Assembly (NCBI GenBank): GCA_017412715.1
Contig: JAFPWU010000023.1
Span: 1-49,042 of the forward strand
DNA: 49,042 bases
Direction: 5' to 3'
Source of the DNA: Clostridia bacterium
GTDB lineage: Bacteria > Bacillota > Clostridia > Christensenellales > Aristaeellaceae
Below are positions 33,957 through 42,071 of this stretch, piece by piece (the stretch's first letter is position 1; the number at the start of each line of letters is the position of its first letter). A program made the translations under genes and the position numbers. The notes beneath the pieces are model-generated. The model was not told where the DNA came from. It ran no database searches and saw only the letters and a list, made by a program, of their open reading frames with translations.

Positions 33957-35348
33957 ATGAACATTTTTTATCATCCGGAAAACGGAAGAATGGGAGATAT
34001 CATTCCCTTCTATGATGAGGGGATGTTTCACCTCTATTATCTGGGAAGAGGGTGGAAGCGGATCGATACCCGGGACCAGCTGCATTTTTCCGCGCCGCTG
34101 GAAACGGGCATCCGCGGAGGAACGGGATCCGTCATCAGGGCCGGAGAAATGTACCATCTTTTCTATTGTACATTCGCTTCCGAGCCGGAAAGCAGGCAGT
34201 TTGTATGCCACGCCGTCAGCAGGGACATGGAAAAGTGGGAAACGCTTCCGGAGGATACCTTTCAGCCGGATGACCGGATCTATGAAATGACGGACTGGCG
34301 GGATCCGCATGTCGTCTGGAACGAACAGGAAGGATGCTGGTGGATGCTGATCGCCGCCCGGGCCAAGGAACCGACGGGGCGGAACGGTTGTGTCGGCCTG
34401 TGCAAGTCAAAGGATCTGCATCACTGGACCCTATGCCCTCCGCTGTACGCACCCCATACGCATCCCTCCGCCCACGAGTGCCCGGATCTGTTCCATTGGG
34501 GGGACTGGTGGTATCTGGTTTACTCCGTCTATACGGACCGCTTCCAGACCCTGTACCGCATGGCCCGTTCGCCGGAGGGACCCTGGATCACGCCGCCTGT
34601 GGATACCTTCGATACCCGCTGTTTTTATGCCGCGAAGCACGGAACGGACGGAACGTCCCACTTCCTCTACGGATGGAATCCCGACCGGGCGGAAAACATC
34701 TGGTCCTTCAATCCCCAGAAGGATTACGGAAAGGATTACAATACCTGGGACTGGGGCGGAACCATGATTGTTCATCAGCTGACCCAGAACCCGGACGGAA
34801 CGCTGGGCGTACAGCCTCCTTCCGCGGTGGATCATGCCTTTTCCAGGGAGCTTCCGGTAGAGATGCATCCGCTGAGTGAAGGCTGGCAGGTTCGAGACCA
34901 TCGGGCCTCCGTCCGCAGCCCCGCAGGATATGCCTGCCTGCTGATGAATCCGGTTCCCGCATCCTGCAGACTGGAGATGGACGTCTCCTTTGATGAAACG
35001 CCCCGGGAATTCGGCATTGCGCTGCAGGTGGAAAAGGATTTTACCCAGGGGTATTATCTGCTTTTTGAGCCCCGCCGGCACCGGATTCAGTATAAAACGG
35101 GGCTCCGGATGTATGAAGACGGCGGAAAGATGTTCCCCTATGAGGTCGAAATGGAGCGTCCCTTCGAATGGCGGCCGAATCGGACAACCCATATCCGGGT
35201 CTTTGTTCAGGATACCATTCTGCTCCTGTATGGGGATAACCAGGTTGCCCTCGGAACCCGCATGTTCAATCGCAAAGGGGCCCGGCTTGGCCTGTTCGTT
35301 TCGGACGGCTCCGCGGCTTTCGATCACATCCGGCTGTTCACGGAATAA
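33957..35348 (+). CDS. GH32/GH43-like five-bladed propeller glycosidase
   Basis: A 463-residue cytoplasmic protein. The N-terminal catalytic Asp is probably in MGDIIPFYDEGMFHLYYL, a form seen in a GH32-related clade rather than classical invertases. WRDPHVVWN gives the stabilising Asp and HECPDLFHW the acid/base Glu. A C-terminal beta-sandwich (about 310-463, LEMDVSFDETPREFGIALQ) is of the fructosidase type. The start at 33957 has GGGGAGG five bases before it; the open frame upstream is not likely coding. It is third of three fructosidase-like genes and so probably acts on another fructan linkage or a modified sucrose. Confidence 0.82.
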   Translation: MNIFYHPENGRMGDIIPFYDEGMFHLYYLGRGWKRIDTRDQLHFSAPLETGIRGGTGSVIRAGEMYHLFYCTFASEPESRQFVCHAVSRDMEKWETLPEDTFQPDDRIYEMTDWRDPHVVWNEQEGCWWMLIAARAKEPTGRNGCVGLCKSKDLHHWTLCPPLYAPHTHPSAHECPDLFHWGDWWYLVYSVYTDRFQTLYRMARSPEGPWITPPVDTFDTRCFYAAKHGTDGTSHFLYGWNPDRAENIWSFNPQKDYGKDYNTWDWGGTMIVHQLTQNPDGTLGVQPPSAVDHAFSRELPVEMHPLSEGWQVRDHRASVRSPAGYACLLMNPVPASCRLEMDVSFDETPREFGIALQVEKDFTQGYYLLFEPRRHRIQYKTGLRMYEDGGKMFPYEVEMERPFEWRPNRTTHIRVFVQDTILLLYGDNQVALGTRMFNRKGARLGLFVSDGSAAFDHIRLFTE

Positions 35349-35427
35349 TGCGGAGAATCCGCTGAAGCGGACAGGTCCGTCTTCTGATTTCTTCAAATTA
35401 GACTGCCTGCGGGCCGGGTTTTCATGC

Positions 35428-35433
35428 TATAAT
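35428..35433 (+). promoter_or_regulatory. Extended -10 promoter of the GH78-like gene
   Basis: TGCTATAAT gives an extended -10 box (TATAAT at 35428-35433); no good -35 is present at 17 bases. The GH78-like ATG follows 55 bases later. Confidence 0.45.
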
Positions 35434-35488
35434 GCGCCTATCAGAAATCATTCACGCACGCGTCAAGCTGCGCAGCTGAGGAGGAGCC

Positions 35489-36961
35489 ATGTTCGAAGAG
35501 AAGAAAGCAGCCTGGTTGGAAAAAGCGGAGTCCTGCAGGCCCGCCCTGCACACGGAAACGGTCCGCCCGGTCTCGGGGATGCCTCAGAAGGCTCTCCGGG
35601 AAAACGACAGCATCGTACTGGATTTCGGCAATCACTTTGTAGGAAAACTGACCCTCAGGCTGCGCAGCAAAGGAAGCCATCCGGACGCCCCGGCCTGGCT
35701 GCAGTTCAAGTTCTGCGAGAACAGCCGGGAGCTGAACGAAACGCTGGAGGGATACCGGGGCTGGATCAGCAGGGGCTGGGTGCAGCAGGAGCAGGTGCAC
35801 GTGGATGTGCTGCCGGCCATGCTCTCCCTGCCCAGGCGCTATGCCTTCCGCTATGTCCGGATCGACGTGCTGGCGCTCTCCTCCAAGTACAGCCTGGTGA
35901 TCGAGGACGCCTTTGCCGAAACGACGACCTCCGCCGATGACAGCAGGGTAGAATCGCTCCCGGGCGAGGAGTGGGAGAAGGCCATTGACCGTACAGCCCT
36001 TCGCACCCTGCGCAGCTGCATGCAGGACGTTTTCGAGGACGGTCCCAAGCGGGACCGCCGCCTCTGGCTGGGTGACCTGCGCCTGCAGGCGCTGGCCAAC
36101 AGCGTAACCTATCGCAGCTTCGGGCTGGTGAAGCGCTGCCTGTATCTCTTCGCCTGCGCAGCGGACAGCGAAGGCCGCATCCCTGCCTGCCTTTTCACCG
36201 AACCGCAGGTGGAAGGCGATGATACCTACATGTTTGATTATTCCCTGTTCTTTATCCCCACGCTGCTGCAGTATGCCCAGGCCACCGGCGACCGGGAAAC
36301 GGCGGAAGACCTGCTGCCGCTGGCGCTTCATCAGCTGACGCTGGCGGAAAAGCAGTTTGATCCTGCAACCCAGCTCATCCAGGACAGCGATCGGATGGGC
36401 TGGTGCTTCGTGGACTGGAAGCTGGGGCTGAACAAGCAGTGCTGTGCTCAGGCCATCTGGATTTACTGCGCCCAGGCGGCGCTGCGTCTACGGGAGGATC
36501 CGGCGCTGGCCGCGCTGATTGAAGCCAGAAAGGCCGCAATGCTGGCCCATTGGTACGACAGGGAGCGCCATCTGTTTGTCAGCGGCAGGGACCGGCAGAT
36601 TTCCCATGCCTCCCAGATATGGGCCATCCTGGCTGGCGTCGTGACCGGCGAAGAGGCCTGCGCCTGCCTGGACGCCGCCGCGGCCTGCCCCGACGCCCTG
36701 GGGATGGTGACACCCTACATGATGCACCACTACGTAGAGGCGCTGTGCCTTTCCGGACGAAGGGAAGCAGCGCGTCAGGTCATCCGGGACTACTGGGGCG
36801 CGATGGTCCGCAGCGGGGCCGATACCTTCTGGGAGCTGTTCAATCCCGCCGACCCGAATGAATCCCCTTACGGATCCCCGATCGTCAACAGCTACTGCCA
36901 CGCATGGAGCTGCACGCCCACCTGGTTCCTGCGCAGCGGGGTGCTGGAGAAAAACGCATAA
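35489..36961 (+). CDS. GH78-like alpha-L-rhamnosidase family protein
   Basis: A 490-residue cytoplasmic protein, shorter than typical GH78 enzymes (700-1000) because the extra N-terminal binding domains are missing. It has a beta-sandwich (about 35-150: SIVLDFGNHFVGKLTLRLR) and an (alpha/alpha)6 barrel. The signature EDGPKRDRRLWLGDLRLQA corresponds to the DCPxRxExxxWxGD catalytic region, with D202-E-type acids nearby, and later GWCFVDWKLG and DTFWELFNP match family positions. GAGGAGGAG lies just before the ATG. It may cut rhamnosides or a related deoxy-sugar; the substrate is not settled. Confidence 0.78.
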   Translation: MFEEKKAAWLEKAESCRPALHTETVRPVSGMPQKALRENDSIVLDFGNHFVGKLTLRLRSKGSHPDAPAWLQFKFCENSRELNETLEGYRGWISRGWVQQEQVHVDVLPAMLSLPRRYAFRYVRIDVLALSSKYSLVIEDAFAETTTSADDSRVESLPGEEWEKAIDRTALRTLRSCMQDVFEDGPKRDRRLWLGDLRLQALANSVTYRSFGLVKRCLYLFACAADSEGRIPACLFTEPQVEGDDTYMFDYSLFFIPTLLQYAQATGDRETAEDLLPLALHQLTLAEKQFDPATQLIQDSDRMGWCFVDWKLGLNKQCCAQAIWIYCAQAALRLREDPALAALIEARKAAMLAHWYDRERHLFVSGRDRQISHASQIWAILAGVVTGEEACACLDAAAACPDALGMVTPYMMHHYVEALCLSGRREAARQVIRDYWGAMVRSGADTFWELFNPADPNESPYGSPIVNSYCHAWSCTPTWFLRSGVLEKNA

Positions 36962-36996
36962 CGATTCGGAATGGCCCGAGGGGATAAAGCTGGCGC

Positions 36997-37212
36997 GAGA
37001 ATGACGGTCTGGTCAATACCGTGTCCGCAATGTTTCTCCTTGGCGCGCCTTCAAAACCGCTGGAGGAGGGGAACCTGATCCCGGGCGTCAGGAATGTCTT
37101 CCCCACTGTAAACGGCGATCATATGTAGCTGCAGGGCGGCCTCATGCACAGGCATGATATCCGGGATTTCTATCTGAATATGCTCAGGATGATCGACCGG
37201 CTGCAGATCTAA
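36997..37212 (+). pseudogene. Remnant of a lipase-like alpha/beta hydrolase
   Basis: The plus strand reads ENDGLVNTVSAMFLLG and later NVFPTVNGDHM, a stop (TAG 37126-37128), then LQGGLMHRHDIRDFYLNML to a final stop at 37210. NDGLVN with the catalytic Asp and GDHM with the catalytic His are the C-terminal pattern of bacterial triacylglycerol-lipase-like proteins. No N-terminal part is present, so this is a decayed tail. The rest of 37213-37315 shows no gene. Confidence 0.45.
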
Positions 37213-37315
37213 AACCCCATTGAAAACACCTCCCCGAGAGAATGGATTCATTCTGATCCATTCTACTCAGGAAAGCGGTCCAATCATAGACCCGGATTAT
37301 TATACGGTTACATCC

Positions 37316-37349
37316 AAAAACGTCAGCGCTGAAACATCAGTGCTGACGT
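37316..37349 (-). terminator. Terminator of the third importer operon
   Basis: On the minus strand ACGTCAGCACTGA/TCAGCGCTGACGT with loop TGTT is followed by TTTTT (37316-37320). It ends transcription from the permease gene at 37458. Confidence 0.85.
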
Positions 37350-37457
37350 CTATGTAATTCTATTTCCGTTTTTAAAAAGAAATCATGATCAGTTCCCTCC
37401 TCTGCTCAGGTATTCCTGCTCAAAGGGTCAGGGCACCGGAGCCTTTGATCCGCCGCT

Positions 37458-38300
37458 TTACCCCTTGACGCTTCCGGCCATGATGCCGGAGATAAAGGCG
37501 TTCTGGTTGCACAGGAACAGAATCATCAGCGGGATCACGGAAATCACCGCTCCGGCAAAGAGCATATTATAGTTGTTCCCATAGGGGCTCAGGTATGTCT
37601 GCAGTCCAACGGTCAGGGTGAAGTTCTCGTTGGTGGACATGACAATCAGCGGCCACAGGAAGTCGTTCCAGGCAGTCATGGCCTGCAGGATCCCCATGCT
37701 GCCGAAGGCCGGAATCATCAGCGGCCCCATGATCTTCAGGAAGATAGCAAACTCCCCGCAGCCGTCGACCCGGGCCGCGTCCACCAGTTCCCGGGGCAGC
37801 GAAGCCGCATACTGCATGAAGAAATAGATCGCAAAGGAGGAGTCCGCAAAGGGCAGCACCACGCCCAGATACGTGTTCAGAAGTCTGAAGCTGAGCATCT
37901 CCCGGTACAGCGGCAGCATCAGGATTTCCACCGGGATCATCATGGTGCTCATGATCATAATGATATAAATCTTCCGTCCCCTGAACCGGTACACGCTGAC
38001 CGCGTAGCCGACCATGGAGCTGGTCGCCAGGGAGAGCACCGTAAACATCGCTGTTACGACCACGCTGTTCCAGAACCACCGGAAGAAGACCCCGTGCTGC
38101 TCCGTAACCAGCATCCGGTAGTTGCCGGTTCCCAGCATGTCCGGCGTAATATCCAGCGCCAGACCGTTCTTGAACACCTGGCTCATGTCCTCCACCAGAG
38201 AGGCCACCACCAGGTACACGAAAGGCATCAGGGCCATCAGTGCGAAAACCGCCAGCAGGACGATGATAAAAATCCGGTAAGAGCGTTTCTGCCTTTTCAT
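37458..38300 (-). CDS. Third ABC importer permease, MalG/AraQ type
   Basis: A 280-residue inner-membrane permease. Its first helix is IFIIVLLAVFALMALMPFVY; the EAA loop is VDAARVDGCGEFAIFLK; the C-terminus ISGIMAGSVKG is typical. AAGGAGG before the ATG lies in the end of the upstream permease gene (5-base gap), so the two are coupled. Sequence type (MalG-like rather than LplC-like) separates it from the other two importers of the window. Confidence 0.9.
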   Translation of the reverse strand: MKRQKRSYRIFIIVLLAVFALMALMPFVYLVVASLVEDMSQVFKNGLALDITPDMLGTGNYRMLVTEQHGVFFRWFWNSVVVTAMFTVLSLATSSMVGYAVSVYRFRGRKIYIIMIMSTMMIPVEILMLPLYREMLSFRLLNTYLGVVLPFADSSFAIYFFMQYAASLPRELVDAARVDGCGEFAIFLKIMGPLMIPAFGSMGILQAMTAWNDFLWPLIVMSTNENFTLTVGLQTYLSPYGNNYNMLFAGAVISVIPLMILFLCNQNAFISGIMAGSVKG

Positions 38301-38305
38301 GTCCC

Positions 38306-39235
38306 TCAGCCCTCCTTTCCGATCTTCAGGAACCGGATATAAAGCAGGTTGATGAAGAACAGCACCACGAACAGCAGGGTGGACATGGCCGCCGCATACC
38401 CGGTCTGATACCGGGCAAAGGCGGTCTTATAGATATACAGAACAATCGTAATCCCAATATTGTTGGGCGTATTGCCATTCGTCCAGAGCACGTAGCTCTC
38501 GCCAAACATCCGCAGTCCCCCGTAGGTCAGCACCGTGACCACAAAGACGATCATGGGCCTGAGACCCGGGATCGTTACATAGATCAGCCGCTGCAGCGGC
38601 CCGGCACCATCGATCTCCGCGGCTTCATACAGTTCCTGGGGGATACTTTGCAGCCCGCAGAGGAAGTAGATCAGATTCGTGCCCAGCCACCTCCAGGTCG
38701 AGGTGATCACCAGCGCAAACACACCGGTGTACACAGTATCGAACAGCCAGGCCTTTGGCCCGAAGCCCAGGAAGGACATCACCGAGTTCAGCGGCGTCCT
38801 GTCTCCGCTGCCAAAGAACAGACGGAAGTAGATGCCCGCGACGATAATAGAGGTCAGCGCCGGCAGGTACAATGCGGAGCGGAACATGTTGCGCAGCGGA
38901 GTCTGCCGATTGTTCAGCACCACCGCCAGCAGCAGCGCAAGCACCACGTTCAGCACCAGGATTCCCGCCGTAAACATCACGCTGTTCCTTACTGCGTTCA
39001 TCACCCGGGCATCCCCAAAGAGCCGGACATAGTTCTTCATCCCGACAAACGTCACGCTGCTGATACCCTCAATATTCTCCAGGCTCATCATCACCATATA
39101 GCCCAGGGGATAGGCGAAAAAGAGGCAGAAGGAGATCACGAACGGCAGCGTGAACAGATACGGCGCAATCCGCATCGTATTGATCCCATGCCTTTCCGCG
39201 GCCCCGCGTTTACGGCCGGTCAGCATCAAACTCAC
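38306..39235 (-). CDS. Third ABC importer permease, MalF/UgpA type
   Basis: A 309-residue inner-membrane permease. Signature segments: IAPYLFTLPFVISFCLFFAYP, the loop SLENIEGISSVTFVGMKNYV and the EAA motif YEAAEIDGAGPLQRLIYV. The open frame has an ATG at 39250, but GGAGG there lies 7 bases before GTG 39235, which is taken as the start. It follows the binding-protein gene after a long imperfect hairpin. Confidence 0.88.
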   Translation of the reverse strand: MSLMLTGRKRGAAERHGINTMRIAPYLFTLPFVISFCLFFAYPLGYMVMMSLENIEGISSVTFVGMKNYVRLFGDARVMNAVRNSVMFTAGILVLNVVLALLLAVVLNNRQTPLRNMFRSALYLPALTSIIVAGIYFRLFFGSGDRTPLNSVMSFLGFGPKAWLFDTVYTGVFALVITSTWRWLGTNLIYFLCGLQSIPQELYEAAEIDGAGPLQRLIYVTIPGLRPMIVFVVTVLTYGGLRMFGESYVLWTNGNTPNNIGITIVLYIYKTAFARYQTGYAAAMSTLLFVVLFFINLLYIRFLKIGKEG

Positions 39236-39297
39236 GCCCACACCTCCCATCTTGCAATCCTATTCCATTCCGTTTCACCGGACGCAATGCGAAACTT

Positions 39298-39344
39298 GGG
39301 GACGGCCCCTTCGCTTTTGCTTTTACAAAACGAACGAACCGTCC
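39298..39344 (-). repeat. Long hairpin between binding-protein and permease genes
   Basis: On the minus strand GCGGGGACGG and CCGTCCCC enclose a second stem TTCGTTTTG/CAAAAGCGAA. There is no T run. It probably stabilises the binding-protein message or lowers permease expression, like the hairpin at 28415. Confidence 0.6.
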
Positions 39345-39392
39345 CCGCATTTCATCCAGGATTATACCTCCGCATCGGAGAATGTACGGCGA

Positions 39393-40676
39393 TTAGTAGC
39401 TTCTCAGCTCATCCGCCGCTTCCTTCAGGATCTCCTCCGGCGTCTGGTTCCGCTCAGCCAGCGCCTTGAAAAGCACCTCGTTCGCCACCAGCGTATTGGC
39501 TGCCGGGAACAGCGGATCCGTCACATTCGTCGGATAGAAGTCGTCCTTCATGCCGGTTATAATATCAAAGATTTCCTTGCCATAATAGTCGGTGAACACA
39601 TTGTCCGCCTTGAAGATGCTGTCATCATCCCAGATATCCATCCGCAGCGGATCAAATCCCAGCACGGTCCAGATGTTTCCGGAGCCGGTCTTGCTGATCT
39701 TGGCCTCGTACAGGAAGCGCTTCGCCAGATCCTGAGCCTTGCACTGGGTGGTGATGCAGGTGCCGGTGCCACCGAACACGGGGGCCACGCTCTCGTCATC
39801 CCACTTCGGGATCGGCGCGATCTGGATCTTGCCCTTCAGCTCCGGCATAAAGTTGGTAAACCGGTCCATATACCACAGGGGCAGCAGCATCGAGGCCGCG
39901 CCTCCCTGGCCCATGAATCCGTAATATTCCTCAGTATGGAAGCCGCCCCCGGGCGTCGTGATGGCCGTGCCGGCGTCAATCATGTCCAGCATGAAATGCA
40001 GCACGTCGGCATTGGCCTGGTTATCCATGATCACATTGCCGTCCCGATCCATCCAGTCGGACTTCTTCTCGCCGCACATGATGTAATAGCACCAGGAGTC
40101 GGCGATCTCGAAGGTGATGATGGGCTTACCGGTGGCCTCGAGAACCTTCTTGCCGGCTTCCGCCACATCAGACCAGTACACCAGATCCTCCACCTTGACC
40201 CCCGCTGCGTCCAGGATCTCCGTATTGTAGAAGATGACCGGCGCGCCCACGTGATACTCAATGGCATAATAGATGTCATTCTTCTTGTAGATATCCAGCA
40301 CCGCCTCCAGGAAGGCGTCTTTCTCGGGCTCGATAATATCATTCAGCGGGATAAAGCCGATATCCTCGCCGCGGACAAAATTGCTGAATTTCGCCACATT
40401 CACGTCAACGATATCCGGCGCTCCCTGGCCGGACTGCAGCGTAATCAGCAGCTTGCTGTGCATGTCGTCCACCGTCGGATAAGACTCACATTTCAGGTTG
40501 ATGGGTTCGTCCGGATGCATCTCATTCCACCGGGCGGCCGCATCCTCGAAAAACTCGCTGTGCAGCTCCACATAGGTCCAGAAGGTCAGATCCGTGGGCT
40601 CCGCGGCCACGCTCATCGCGGGAATCAGCGCCGAAAGCATACAGACCGTAAGCAGAATCACCAGAAACCTCTTCAT
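39393..40676 (-). CDS. Third ABC importer binding protein
   Basis: A 427-residue exported sugar-binding protein. The signal peptide MKRFLVILLTVCMLSALIPA ends near SVAA/EP, without a lipobox. The mature part starts TDLTFWTYVELHSEFFEDAA and carries the family 1 pattern (GAPDIVDVNVAKF; IFYNTEILDAAGV). AAAGGAGG precedes the ATG by 8 bases. It follows the response-regulator gene, so the YesM/YesN pair probably controls it. The sugar is unknown; the adjacent esterase hints at acylated plant glycans. Confidence 0.88.
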   Translation of the reverse strand: MKRFLVILLTVCMLSALIPAMSVAAEPTDLTFWTYVELHSEFFEDAAARWNEMHPDEPINLKCESYPTVDDMHSKLLITLQSGQGAPDIVDVNVAKFSNFVRGEDIGFIPLNDIIEPEKDAFLEAVLDIYKKNDIYYAIEYHVGAPVIFYNTEILDAAGVKVEDLVYWSDVAEAGKKVLEATGKPIITFEIADSWCYYIMCGEKKSDWMDRDGNVIMDNQANADVLHFMLDMIDAGTAITTPGGGFHTEEYYGFMGQGGAASMLLPLWYMDRFTNFMPELKGKIQIAPIPKWDDESVAPVFGGTGTCITTQCKAQDLAKRFLYEAKISKTGSGNIWTVLGFDPLRMDIWDDDSIFKADNVFTDYYGKEIFDIITGMKDDFYPTNVTDPLFPAANTLVANEVLFKALAERNQTPEEILKEAADELRSY

Positions 40677-40808
40677 TGTCGTTTCCTCCTTTTTCAGTTT
40701 TGAACTCTTCTCGCGGAATCCTCACCGTCCGCGTTATCATGTCAAAAAAATATCTGATTTTGTCCAGAAAAGCAATGAAGCATTTTGCGCAATTACTACA
40801 GCATTTTG

Positions 40809-42071
40809 TCATCCCTTGTTCCCGTCCCGGTATGCTCTGGGGGTACGCCCCTTCCGTTCCCGGAAAAGATGAAAAAAGCGGTTGTAATTTTCGATCCCGA
40901 CCCGGTCCGCAATCTCCCTGATGGGCAGGTCGGTCTGCCGGAGCATCCGCGCCGCCTCATCCAGCCGAAAGTCGTTGATATATGTGACGATATTGACACC
41001 GGTCTCGTTCTTGAAAAACCTCGACACATAGCTTTCGCTGAGTCCCACGGCCACCGAGATATCCTTCAGGGAGATCCGCTCGGAATAATGCCCGCGGACA
41101 TAGTCGATAATCTGCCGAACGTATTCGCTGACCCCGCTCCCGTCCGTGATGAATCCCGTACTGCCCAGAGAACGCATCGTATCGTACTGTTCCCGAAGCC
41201 GCGCCGCCTCCGCCGTCAGTTCCTGCAGGTTCCGGCAGTTTTTCCCCGCGCAGAAGGAAAGTCCCGTCCCGAAAAAACGTTCCACCGTCACCGCCGCGGC
41301 CTTCAGCAATTCCGACAGCGCGTCCGCCGAATCGCCCAGCGTCTGCCCGGCCCAGGTCCCCGGAAGCAGAAGAAGCATCAAGTCCTCCTTCAGGAGAAGA
41401 TATTCCCAGATTCGCCGGTTCAGGCATTCCTGCAGCAGCTGGATCATGGGCTCCGTGAATTCTTCTCCTCCTTCCTCCCGGGGATCTATCCCCGTCAGCA
41501 TCGGTACGCACCCGTCCGCCGGAAAGGAGATCCTCAGCTTCTGCATGCGCTGGGCGGCTTCTTCCGGATCCGCATACCATCCGCTGAGCGCCAGGGCAAA
41601 GAACTCCCGCCGGCCTTCCGACGAATCCCCGGCATTAGCTCCGCTCTCTGCCCCGGATCCGTCTTCAGTCCCCGCTCCGATCCCGTCCTCGTTTCCCGAA
41701 GTCTTCCGCACCGCCTCCCGGATCAGCTCCGTCAGCTGTCCCACGTCCAGCCTGTGCTTCAGGATATAATCGCAGGCGCCATTCCGCAGGCTCCCGCGCA
41801 CATAGTCAAAATCATCATAGGCGCTGAGCGCGATGACGGGAATCTTCGGATGCCGGGCCCGCACATACTCGATCAGCCCGATGCCGTCCATCACCGGCAT
41901 GCTGATGTCTGTCAGGATAACGTCCGGCGGGTTCCGTTCCAGGCGCTCGATGGCAATTTTCCCATTCCCGGCCTCATCCAGGATTACGATGCCCTGATCC
42001 TCCCATCGGGTCAGGCCTCTGAACTTCGCGCGGAACAGCGGACTGTCGTCCACCAGCATCAGGCGGATCAT
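40809..42071 (-). CDS. Response regulator with AraC-type DNA-binding domain (YesN-like)
   Basis: A 420-residue regulator. The receiver domain (1-120) has the acidic pocket in LMLVDDS, the phosphorylated Asp D55 in ILTDISMPVMDG and the Lys in YILKHRLD. A linker with an acidic low-complexity segment (about 120-170) and a middle domain lead to two AraC helix-turn-helix motifs at about 320-420 (KDISVAVGLSESYVSRFF; PIREIADRVGIENYNRFFHLF). Its start overlaps the end of the histidine kinase gene (ATGA). It probably activates the importer genes directly downstream. Confidence 0.93.
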   Translation of the reverse strand: MIRLMLVDDSPLFRAKFRGLTRWEDQGIVILDEAGNGKIAIERLERNPPDVILTDISMPVMDGIGLIEYVRARHPKIPVIALSAYDDFDYVRGSLRNGACDYILKHRLDVGQLTELIREAVRKTSGNEDGIGAGTEDGSGAESGANAGDSSEGRREFFALALSGWYADPEEAAQRMQKLRISFPADGCVPMLTGIDPREEGGEEFTEPMIQLLQECLNRRIWEYLLLKEDLMLLLLPGTWAGQTLGDSADALSELLKAAAVTVERFFGTGLSFCAGKNCRNLQELTAEAARLREQYDTMRSLGSTGFITDGSGVSEYVRQIIDYVRGHYSERISLKDISVAVGLSESYVSRFFKNETGVNIVTYINDFRLDEAARMLRQTDLPIREIADRVGIENYNRFFHLFRERKGRTPRAYRDGNKG

